The notes beneath the pieces are model-generated. The model saw only the letters and a program-made list of their open reading frames with translations, had not been told where the DNA came from and did no database searches. The position numbers and the translations under genes are program-made. A DNA stretch of 19,585 bases from Erysipelotrichaceae bacterium (lineage in GTDB: Bacteria; Bacillota_I; Bacilli_A; Erysipelotrichales; Erysipelotrichaceae): NCBI GenBank assembly GCA_017419065.1, contig JAFOMB010000081.1:1-19585 (forward strand). The letters are read 5' to 3'. Positions 12,776 to 19,585 of this stretch are shown here, in pieces. The number at the start of each line of letters is the position of its first letter. The stretch's first letter is position 1.

Positions 12776-14526
12776 TGAAATTAACCGAAGAGATGATCGA
12801 TGATATCCGGAATGCGGCTTCGATCTCGGAAGTGATCGGACACTACATTCCTCTGATCAGGAAAGGCAAAGGCTATACAGCACTTTGTCCTTTTCATGAT
12901 GATCACGATCCATCTCTTTCTATTTCGGAAGACAAGCAGATCTACAAGTGCTTCGTCTGCGGCAAGGGCGGCAACGTCTTCCGCTTCGTCCAGGACTACA
13001 AGAAGGTCTCCTTCCCGGAGGCGGTCAAGGAAGTATCCGAGATCATCGGGAAGCCGATCGACATCGATGTCGACAGGAAACCGAGACCGGTCTCCAAGTA
13101 TCAGCGCTCCTATGACCTTCTGAACGCGATGATCTCCTATTCCTCCTATCTGCTGACGGCTTCCAAGTACGGACCGGACGCGATGGCGTATCTCGAAAAG
13201 AGGGGACTGGAGAAGGACATCATCGAGCGCTTCGATATCGGCTATGATCCAAACGATACGATCATGACGGCCTATCTGAAAAGCCAGAAGTTCACGGATG
13301 AAGAGATGATCCGCTGCAATGTCGGACGCTTGCAGGACAATGGCATGCGGGATGTCTTCCATCACCGCATCCTCTTCCCGATCCACAACGAAAACGGAGA
13401 GCCTGTGGCTTTCAGTGCCAGAGACTTCGAAGGAAGAAGCGACGCGAAATACATCAACTCCTCCGAGACGGAGATCTATACCAAGGGGGATATCATCTAC
13501 AACTACCACCGGGCCAAGGATGCCGCCAGAATGGCGAAAGCCGTCATAGTCTGTGAAGGTGTCATGGACGTCATCGCCTATGCCAGAGCCGGCATAGACA
13601 ACTGCGTGGCTACTCTGGGAACCGCCTGCACGCAGAAGCAGCTCGATCTCATCGCCTCCCTCAGCAACGACATCGTCGTCTCCTATGACGGCGACCGTGC
13701 CGGACAGGCAGCCAATATGAAGATCGGGGAACTGGCCATGCGGGCAGGATACCGTGTCTACGCGATAGACAACCGCAGCGACCTCGATCCGGACGAGCTC
13801 ATCAACACCTATGGGAAAAACACCCTGCGCGATCTCTATTCGAAGAAAGTGCCTTTCCTCGACTACGCGATCCGCTACTACCGGGAACACCTCAATCTCG
13901 AAAACTACAATGACCGCAAGACCATGACCATCAAGGTAGGGGCTCTCATCGATCTTCTCAAAGACGAGTATGACCGGGAGAATTACACCAATACCCTCTA
14001 TGAGATCACGAAATTGCGCAAAAGAGATGGGGAAACCCCTATAAAAAAAGAGTATAATAGAAAGGTAGCGCATCAGGTCGCCCTTGACGGCCTCACAAAG
14101 GCGGAATACACCATCCTGCTGATGATGGCCTATTCCCTGCAGGCAGTCCATCTGTTCCAGAAAGATCTCGGCTGTCTTTTAGACGACAATGATCAGAAAC
14201 TGGCGATGGCGATCTTAGATGACTACCGCAGATATGAAGAATGTTCACTGGCGAGGATCTATGACCAGAGCGAGGATGAAGAGATGAGGAAGCTCATCGT
14301 CACCCTGGCGACAGCAGAAGATCTGAGCAGCGAATACCGTGAAGAGATATTCCGGGGAGCGATGGACAGAGTCAAACGGGAGATCAAGCAGCGCAAGCTC
14401 AGGGATCTGGAAAAGAAAATAGCGAAAGTGTCCGCTCTCTCGGAAGAAGAGACAAATCAGAAACTCGAAGAGTATCTGAAACTGGTGAAGGAATTAGGAG
14501 GCAGCCATGGCAAAAGCAGCAAGTAA
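12775..14526 (+). CDS. dnaG: DNA primase
   Basis: The 583-residue primase makes RNA primers at the replication fork. The CHC2-type zinc-binding domain uses Cys38, His41, Cys59 and Cys62. The TOPRIM catalytic core contains Glu261 in CEGVMD (260-265) and the DGD metal site at 305-307 (SYDGDRAGQ). The C-terminal helicase-binding region (about 440-583) is the usual divergent helical domain. It starts in TAATG overlapping the glyQS stop, with no independent ribosome binding site, so it depends on translational coupling, which would keep its level low. Its end overlaps the rpoD start by 20 bases. Around codons 421-432 the sequence turns A/T-rich with less-used codons and contains TATAAT (14053-14058), a possible internal promoter for rpoD. 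Confidence 0.96.
   Translation: MKLTEEMIDDIRNAASISEVIGHYIPLIRKGKGYTALCPFHDDHDPSLSISEDKQIYKCFVCGKGGNVFRFVQDYKKVSFPEAVKEVSEIIGKPIDIDVDRKPRPVSKYQRSYDLLNAMISYSSYLLTASKYGPDAMAYLEKRGLEKDIIERFDIGYDPNDTIMTAYLKSQKFTDEEMIRCNVGRLQDNGMRDVFHHRILFPIHNENGEPVAFSARDFEGRSDAKYINSSETEIYTKGDIIYNYHRAKDAARMAKAVIVCEGVMDVIAYARAGIDNCVATLGTACTQKQLDLIASLSNDIVVSYDGDRAGQAANMKIGELAMRAGYRVYAIDNRSDLDPDELINTYGKNTLRDLYSKKVPFLDYAIRYYREHLNLENYNDRKTMTIKVGALIDLLKDEYDRENYTNTLYEITKLRKRDGETPIKKEYNRKVAHQVALDGLTKAEYTILLMMAYSLQAVHLFQKDLGCLLDDNDQKLAMAILDDYRRYEECSLARIYDQSEDEEMRKLIVTLATAEDLSSEYREEIFRGAMDRVKREIKQRKLRDLEKKIAKVSALSEEETNQKLEEYLKLVKELGGSHGKSSK
14053..14058 (+). promoter_or_regulatory. Possible internal promoter (-10) within dnaG ahead of rpoD
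   Basis: A perfect TATAAT in the dnaG linker between the TOPRIM core and the C-terminal domain, 449 bases before the rpoD ATG. Codons here (ATA, AAA AAA, TAT AAT) break the local preference for ATC, AAG and AAC. A GGGGAAACCCC dyad (14029-14039) covers the -35 position, where no consensus box is found. Confidence 0.3.
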
Positions 14527-16009
14527 GAAAGAAACAGAAACAAAGCCTGTGGAAAAGGCGGAGAAGAAGACGAAGGCGGCGAAGGCCGCTGAGAAAGCTG
14601 CTCCGCAGTCTGAAAAGAAGGAAACAGGAAAGAAAGCCAAAGCTCCTGTCAAAGAGGAAAAGAAACAGGCAGAGGAAAAGCCTGTCAAGGTGGAAAAGAA
14701 GACCGCGAAGAAGAAAGAGGAAAAGCCGGAAGTCAAGGAAGAAAAGAAGACGAAGGCAGAAGCGAAGAAAGAAGAAAAACCGGCTGTCGAAGAGACAGTG
14801 ACTGTCAAGCCGGAATCCACCAGAGGCAGAAAGCCTTCCAAGAAGAAGGAGAGCCTTTCCAGCAATCTCCTCGGCAAGAAATACATGGATATCGAAGAAC
14901 TCAAGGCCGATATCCTCAAGCACAACAAGTCCGGTGTCGATATCGATCAGAAGGACGTCATCAATGCCTTAGACCGCTTTGATATGAGCGATGACGATAT
15001 CGAGAGCTTTTACGACTGGCTCTCTTCCGAAGACATCGATCTCATCGATGAATCCGCGGAAGAGGAAGAACTCGACGATGACGACTACCTCGCTTCCGAA
15101 GATGACGAGGACGGCGAAGACGGGGAACTGATCGACATCAACTATGATGCGGCTTCCGCCTATACGAAGGTCAACGACCCGGTCAAGATGTATCTGAAAG
15201 AGATCGGACGTGTTCCGCTCTTGAAGGCTGATGAAGAGATCGACATCGCCCGCCGCATCGAAGACGGAGATGAAGAGGCCAAGAGCGAACTCATCACCGC
15301 CAACCTGAGACTGGTCGTCTCCATCGCCAAGAAGTATACCGGCAGAGGCATGCTGTTCCTGGACCTCATCCAGGAAGGCAACATGGGCCTCATCAAGGCC
15401 GTCGATAAGTTCGATTACCACAAGGGATTCAAGTTCTCGACCTATGCGACCTGGTGGATCCGTCAGGCCATCACCAGAGCCATCGCTGACCAGGCCAGGA
15501 CGATCCGTATCCCGGTCCATATGGTAGAGACCATCAACAAGATGACCCGTATCCAGCGTCAGCTGGTCCAGGAACTCGGCAGAGATCCGAGCGCGGAAGA
15601 GATCGCCTCCCGCATGGGCGGCGGCATGAGCTCCGACAAGGTCCGTGAGATCCAGAAGATCGCTCTGGACCCGGTATCTCTGGAAACGCCGATCGGTGAA
15701 GAAGACGATTCCCACTTAGGTGACTTCATCGAAGACAAGGAAGCGATGTCTCCTGACCAGTACGCCAACAACCAGCTGCTCAAGGATGAGATCAACCTCG
15801 TCCTGCAGTCTCTGACTGAAAGGGAAGAGAAAGTCCTGCGTCTGCGTTTCGGCCTCGATGACGGCAGAACGAGAACGCTGGAAGAAGTCGGCAAGGAATT
15901 CGATGTCACGAGAGAACGTATCCGTCAGATCGAATCCAAGGCACTGCGCAAACTCAAGAATCCTGCGAAATACAAGAGACTGAAAGAATTCCTGGATGAC
16001 ATCCGTTAA
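14507..16009 (+). CDS. rpoD: RNA polymerase primary sigma factor (sigma-70/SigA) with long basic N-terminal tail
   Basis: A 500-residue housekeeping sigma factor. Residues 1-125 are a Lys/Ala/Glu-rich low-complexity tail absent from typical SigA (about 370 residues in Bacillus subtilis). Region 1.1-like sequence follows (126-180), then an acidic stretch (183-207). Region 1.2 is VNDPVKMYLKEIGRVPLL (222-239). Region 2 includes ANLRLVVSIAKKY and the promoter-melting segment FSTYATWWIRQAITRAI (310-326). Region 3 is RIPVHMVETINK (334-345). Region 4 carries the helix-turn-helix TLEEVGKEFDVTRERIRQIE (457-476). GGAGG (14497-14501) lies 5 bases before the ATG, inside dnaG. An internal ATG at 14885 (Met127) would give a normal-length sigma but has no good ribosome binding site. 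Confidence 0.96.
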   Translation: MAKAASKKETETKPVEKAEKKTKAAKAAEKAAPQSEKKETGKKAKAPVKEEKKQAEEKPVKVEKKTAKKKEEKPEVKEEKKTKAEAKKEEKPAVEETVTVKPESTRGRKPSKKKESLSSNLLGKKYMDIEELKADILKHNKSGVDIDQKDVINALDRFDMSDDDIESFYDWLSSEDIDLIDESAEEEELDDDDYLASEDDEDGEDGELIDINYDAASAYTKVNDPVKMYLKEIGRVPLLKADEEIDIARRIEDGDEEAKSELITANLRLVVSIAKKYTGRGMLFLDLIQEGNMGLIKAVDKFDYHKGFKFSTYATWWIRQAITRAIADQARTIRIPVHMVETINKMTRIQRQLVQELGRDPSAEEIASRMGGGMSSDKVREIQKIALDPVSLETPIGEEDDSHLGDFIEDKEAMSPDQYANNQLLKDEINLVLQSLTEREEKVLRLRFGLDDGRTRTLEEVGKEFDVTRERIRQIESKALRKLKNPAKYKRLKEFLDDIR

Positions 16010-16670
16010 ATTATCAAAAAGACTGGACCGTATCGCCGGACTGATCCCTGCGGGTTCAGTCATTTTTGATGTGGGAAGCGACCATGCCTTATTACCTTGT
16101 TACCTCGTAGCGGAGGGGATCGCGGAGAAGGCCTATGCCGGCGACAATAAAGAAGGCCCTTTGAGCCGGGCCATCGAAAGCATTGAACGCTTCGGCCTTG
16201 AGGGAAGGGTCATCCCGGTCCTTTCGGATGGATTACAGAAGGCACCGGAAGACGCCGATACCGTCGTTATCGCCGGGATGGGCTATCATACAGCTGTGAA
16301 GATCCTGGAAGAGGCCGATCTGAAAAAGTATTCCCGTATCATCGTACAGGTCAATTCCGATCCTGATAAAATTCGCTCTTTTCTTAATAATAATAAATAT
16401 AGTATAATTGACGAAGCCGTTATTTTAGACGGCAGTCATTTCTATGAGATCATCGTATTCACACCTGTTTTCTCAAGGGCATACAGTGACAGGGAGATCG
16501 AATACGGACCTGTCCTGCTCAAAAGGAGAGAGGATTCCTTCAGGGAATATCTCGAGTCCAGGATAGAAAAACTGAAGAGGATCAATGCCTCTGCTCATAG
16601 AGAGGACTATCAGCAGAAGGTCTCTGAGATCGAAGATCTTTACGCTGAACTATGGAGGGATAAAATATGA
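15996..16670 (+). CDS. trmK: tRNA (adenine(22)-N1)-methyltransferase
   Basis: The 224-residue enzyme is TrmK, which methylates A22 in the D-arm of bacterial tRNAs using S-adenosylmethionine. The Rossmann SAM-binding motif is IFDVGSDHALLP (23-34). The family motif VVIAGMG (90-96) follows, and a C-terminal coiled helical pair (about 170-220) completes the normal length. The position directly after rpoD is typical for Bacillota. It starts 14 bases inside the rpoD end without a strong ribosome binding site and ends in an ATGA overlap with the phosphorylase gene. A local A/T-rich patch with rare codons at 16381-16411 includes TATAAT. Confidence 0.92.
   Translation: MTSVKLSKRLDRIAGLIPAGSVIFDVGSDHALLPCYLVAEGIAEKAYAGDNKEGPLSRAIESIERFGLEGRVIPVLSDGLQKAPEDADTVVIAGMGYHTAVKILEEADLKKYSRIIVQVNSDPDKIRSFLNNNKYSIIDEAVILDGSHFYEIIVFTPVFSRAYSDREIEYGPVLLKRREDSFREYLESRIEKLKRINASAHREDYQQKVSEIEDLYAELWRDKI
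16403..16408 (+). promoter_or_regulatory. Possible internal promoter (-10) within trmK ahead of glgP
   Basis: TATAAT lies in an unusually A/T-rich run (16381-16408) that encodes Asn-Asn-Asn-Lys-Tyr-Ser-Ile-Ile with AAT, AGT and ATA codons the surrounding genes avoid. It is 259 bases before glgP. No clear -35 is present, so support is weak. Confidence 0.25.
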
Positions 16671-19096
16671 GCCAGATCGACAGGATACAGGGGATGTTCG
16701 ACTCCAAGGAGAACTTCCTCACTGCCTTTGAAACGTATACTCTGATCTACTATGGAAAGACGATCATCGAGACCAGCGATGTCGAGAAGTATCTGACACT
16801 GGGCAGGATCGTCAGAGGGTACATGCTGGAACAGAGAAGAGTGTCCTAGTATATCACCCGTACCCATGCCAACAAGCAGGTCTACTACTTCTCCCTGGAA
16901 TTCCTTTTAGGGAGAATGCTGAAAAACAACCTGATGTCCATCGGTTTCTATGATTTAGTCAAGGAAAGCCTGAGAGATATCGGCACCGATATCGAGGATC
17001 TTGAAGAACTCGAAGCGGATGCCGGACTCGGAAACGGCGGTCTGGGAAGACTGGCTGCCTGCTTCTTGGATTCCCTGGCATCGCTGGACTATTGCGGCAA
17101 CGGCAATACCATCCGCTATAAGAACGGCTTGTTCAAGCAGCTCATCGAAAACAACGAACAGGTCGAAGTTCCGGACCAGTGGCTCCGTATCGACAATCCG
17201 TTTGAAGTCCGTAAACCGGACAAGACCGTTGATGTCCGCTACTATGGCGATGTGGAGGTCTCCCGCGGCGAAAACGGCGGTCTCATCTTCCACCGCTACA
17301 ACACCGAACATGTTTTAGCTGTTCCGTACGACATGCCGATCGTCGGCGAGAACTCCACCACCTGCAATTTGCTCCGCATGTGGTCGGCAGAACCGAGTGA
17401 TGACATCCCGGCTGGAAGAGACTATCGGAAATACCTGAGCGATGTCGATGACATCTGTCTCAACCTCTACCCGGATGATTCCACGGAAGAGGGAAGAATA
17501 CTCAGGATCAAGCAGGAATACTTCTTCGTAGCTGCCGGACTCGGTTCCATCATCCGCGATCATCTCTACACCTTCGGCAGACTCGACAATCTCGCCGATA
17601 AGGTCGTCATCCAGCTCAATGACACTCATCCGGCTCTGGCCATCACTGAACTGATGCGCATCCTGATGGATAACTACAGCTTTGAATGGGATGATGCCTG
17701 GACGATGACGAAGAAGGTCTTCGCCTATACGAACCACACCGTCATGCAGGAAGCTTTAGAGAAGTGGCCTTGCGCTTACATCAAGAAACTGCTTCCTAGA
17801 AACTACATGATCATCGAAGAGATCGACAGACGTTTCCGTTCCTATCTCTATGATTTAGGAAAGACACCGGCCTTCATTGAATCGGTCGCCATCATCTCTG
17901 AAAACAGCGTCCGTATGGCCAACCTGTCCATCGTCGGTTCCTTCTCTGTCAACGGTGTCGCCAAGATCCATTCCGACATCATCAAGAACAATACATTCGC
18001 CAACCTCTATGAGGTCTTCCCGGAACGCTTCAACAACAAGACCAACGGTGTCACTCCGAGAAGATGGCTGTTTTACTCCAACCCGGAACTCTGTTCCCTT
18101 ATCGAGAAATACATCGGCAAGGGTTTTCGCAAGGACTTCAACCGCATCGCTGATCTGTTGAATCATGTCGACGATCCGGAACTGCAGGAAGCCTTCCTTC
18201 GTGTCAAGAAGCAGAAGAAGAAAGACTTCGCGAAGTTCCTGGAGAGAAGTTTCCCGGAAATGGATATCGATCCGAATACGATCTTCGATGTCCAGATCAA
18301 GAGACTCCACGCCTATAAGAGACAGCTGCTGAACATCATGTATGTCATGTCTCTCTACTTCCGCATCAAGGAAGATCCGATGTTCACGATGGAGAAGACG
18401 ACCTTTGTCTTCGGTGCCAAGGCAGCTACGAGCTACCACTTCGCCAAGAAGGTCATCAAGCTCATCAACTGTGTCTCGGAAGTCATACGGAAGGATGAAC
18501 AGGTATCCAAGTTCATCAACGTCGTCTTCGTACCGAACTACCGTGTCACAGTCGCGGAAAAGCTCATCCCGGCTTCCGATATCTCTGAACAGATCTCTAC
18601 GGCAGGCAAGGAAGCTTCCGGTACCGGCAACATGAAGTTCATGATGAACGGCGCGCTGACACTCGGAACACTGGACGGCGCCAATGTCGAGATCAGAGAA
18701 CTGGTAGGGGATGACAACTGCGTCATCTTCGGTCTCCACGAAGATGAAGTCACCGCCATGAAGGTCGCCGGCTACCGTGCCTTCAGCTACTATCAGGAAG
18801 ATCCGCTCTTACACAGGATCATCGATTCCCTGACAGACGGCACCTGGTCTTCCGACAGAGACGACTTCAAGATCATCTCCGATGAATTCCTCATCAACAA
18901 TGATGAATACATGCTGCTGGCAGACTTCCGGAGCTATCTGGAAGCTCACGACAGGATCTATCAGATCTACCGTGACAAGCACGCCTATGCCCGCAAGTGT
19001 CTCATCAACATCGCCAAGTCGGCCTACTTCTCTTCTGACAGAACGATACAGGAGTATGTCGATGACATCTGGCACCTCGATAAGGTACATAAATAA
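16667..19096 (+). pseudogene. glgP: Glycogen/maltodextrin phosphorylase interrupted by one in-frame amber codon
   Basis: One continuous frame of 809 codons encodes a glycogen phosphorylase, which releases glucose-1-phosphate from alpha-1,4-glucans. A single TAG at codon 61 (16847-16849) splits it. Both sides match the family in the same frame: before it FLTAFETYTLIYYGKTI, after it QVYYFSLEFLLGR (71-83), GNGGLGRLAACF, QLNDTHPALAITELMRIL, NKTNGVTPRRWL, QIKRLHAYKRQLLNI, and the PLP-lysine motif ASGTGNMKFMMNGAL (Lys657). The length is normal. GGAGGGA (16654-16660) and the ATGA overlap with trmK set the start. Restart at the ATG at 16916 would lose the conserved first strand and has no ribosome binding site. 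A recent null mutation, a sequencing error, or suppression/readthrough all fit; no second lesion is seen. A terminator follows. Confidence 0.85.
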
Positions 19097-19118
19097 AGAG
19101 CTCGCACGAGCTCTTTTT
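19095..19118 (+). terminator. Rho-independent terminator after glgP
   Basis: AAAGAGCTC (19095-19103) pairs with GAGCTCTTT (19108-19116) across loop GCAC, followed by more T. It overlaps the glgP stop codon and closes the glyQS-dnaG-rpoD-trmK-glgP transcript. Confidence 0.92.
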
Positions 19119-19131
19119 CTATCCCTTATCC

Positions 19132-19142
19132 TGGTATATGAT
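19132..19142 (+). promoter_or_regulatory. Putative promoter of the terminal membrane protein gene
   Basis: TATGAT (19137-19142) preceded by TGG at 19132-19134 resembles an extended -10 region, although the register is two bases off the ideal. Transcription would start near 19149, right at GATGAGG, a modest ribosome binding site 7 bases before the ATG at 19163. No -35 is clear because the glgP terminator occupies that space. Confidence 0.45.
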
Positions 19143-19162
19143 GGATGTGATGAGGTATCGAT

Positions 19163-19585
19163 ATGAATAATCAAAAAGCCGGCCTGAAGATGAGTCTTCT
19201 GATGGGTCTGATGATGAGTTTTTCCCTGTCTCTAATCGGTTTATTAAGCGCAGGACGATTTACGCTTTCAGGTTTTTTCACGAATTTCCTGATCAGCTTT
19301 CTCATCAGTTTTCTTTTAGGCATGATCCTGCCGGTGAGAAAGATCGCCATGAAAACATCAGCTCCCTTCCCGCCGGGTTCCCTGAAGGCAAGAGCCGTGG
19401 AAGCCCTGATCTCCGATCTCCTGTATACACCGCTCATGACCTTTGTGATGGTCTATATTTCCTACCGTCAGGCAGTAAGCCATGGGGCTCAGATCCCGTT
19501 TGGGCCGATGCTTCTGAAGTCAGAGCTCATCAGCATCTTCTTCGCCTTCTTCCTGATCTTCTTCCTCTCGCCTGTCCTGATGAAG
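19163..19585 (+). CDS. Multi-pass membrane protein of unknown function (3' end outside the window)
   Basis: An open frame of 141 codons runs from ATG at 19163 to the window edge without a stop. The product is very hydrophobic and Met/Leu/Phe-rich. It has about four membrane segments: near residues 9-28 (MSLLMGLMMSFSLSLIGLL), 35-56, 86-102 and 121-139. The first and third segments are each followed by a similar layout, which suggests two related halves, as in small DUF2798-like membrane proteins. That family call is only a guess. GATGAGG upstream and its own -10 box support expression as a separate unit after the glgP terminator. Confidence 0.7.
   Translation, partial: MNNQKAGLKMSLLMGLMMSFSLSLIGLLSAGRFTLSGFFTNFLISFLISFLLGMILPVRKIAMKTSAPFPPGSLKARAVEALISDLLYTPLMTFVMVYISYRQAVSHGAQIPFGPMLLKSELISIFFAFFLIFFLSPVLMK

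Noticed and set aside
14029..14050. GGGGAAACCCC followed by an A run in dnaG as a terminator
   Set aside because: A terminator needs a T run after the stem. Here an A run follows on plus, and on minus the T run precedes the stem, so it cannot terminate in either direction.
12781..14151. A 456-codon open frame on the minus strand opposite dnaG
   Set aside because: It mirrors dnaG codon usage: GAT/GAC and ATC are each other's reverse complements in part, so antisense frames stay open by chance. It has no ribosome binding site and no recognisable domain, while dnaG is certain.
16847..16849. Pyrrolysine insertion at the amber codon
   Set aside because: Glycogen phosphorylases do not use pyrrolysine, and nothing in the window suggests pyl genes. 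Point mutation, error or ordinary suppression are simpler.
17855..18739. A 294-codon minus-strand frame opposite glgP
   Set aside because: Shadow of the phosphorylase frame with strong family motifs on the plus strand; no start signals.
16916..19096. Reading the phosphorylase as a shorter gene starting at the ATG at 16916
   Set aside because: No ribosome binding site is at that ATG, and the conserved QVYYFSLEFLLGR segment lies just before it in the same frame, so the ATG is internal.
1..19585. tRNA, rRNA, CRISPR arrays, insertion sequences or phage genes
   Set aside because: No repeat arrays, no terminal inverted repeats with transposase, and no structural RNA sequence were recognised in the window; the genes are packed with short spacers.

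Overview
The window reads as a chromosomal segment of a low-to-mid GC Bacillota, most likely of the Erysipelotrichia (Erysipelotrichaceae-like). The support is a run of single-chain glycyl-tRNA synthetase, dnaG, the primary sigma factor and trmK in one tightly coupled series, strong AGGAGG ribosome binding sites, consensus sigma-A promoters, T-tailed hairpin terminators, and TGA used as an ordinary stop, which argues against a mycoplasma. Species-level assignment is not possible by eye. No IS element, phage gene, CRISPR array, tRNA or rRNA was seen, and no gene-free stretch exceeds 300 bases.

Layout. 1-550: a C39-like cysteine protease, possibly cut by the window edge, and its terminator. 558-4362: an operon of a DUF1836 regulator, an ABC ATPase, an ABC permease and a SagB-type nitroreductase. 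4368-5557: a monocistronic zinc alcohol dehydrogenase. 5576-6597: azlCD, a branched-chain amino acid exporter pair. 6585-7058 (minus): a second DUF1836 gene, convergent with azlD and divergent from trhA (hemolysin III/PAQR, 7192-7884). 7917-10061: a lipoprotein, a CDF metal exporter with a manganese-type ligand set, and a DUF1648 membrane protein. 10060-11253 (minus): a CofE-like protein, divergent from the macromolecular-synthesis operon glyQS-dnaG-rpoD-trmK (11321-16670). The last member of that operon is a glycogen phosphorylase gene (16667-19096) split by one in-frame amber codon. 19163-19585: the start of a membrane protein that runs off the window.

The most interesting signals are regulatory. 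(1) Two near-identical palindromes (GTTATTGRATAACCGAT) sit in tandem promoters ahead of trhA, beside a divergent DUF1836 gene. The other DUF1836 gene's promoter also has a dyad in its 17-bp spacer, suggesting DUF1836 proteins act as MerR-like spacer-binding regulators of neighbouring membrane-protein genes. (2) The convergent azlD/DUF1836 genes overlap by 13 bp, and each appears to carry its transcription terminator inside the other's coding sequence, so their mRNA 3' ends would be complementary. (3) At least two first-in-operon genes (azlC and the lipoprotein) have a -10 box ending exactly six bases before ATG and no usable Shine-Dalgarno sequence, which predicts leaderless mRNAs. (4) glgP carries a lone amber codon in an otherwise full-length, well-conserved frame. 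(5) The sigma factor has a Lys/Ala/Glu-rich N-terminal tail of about 125 residues. (6) A CofE homologue is present without other visible F420 genes. Everything here is from reading the sequence; no search was run.
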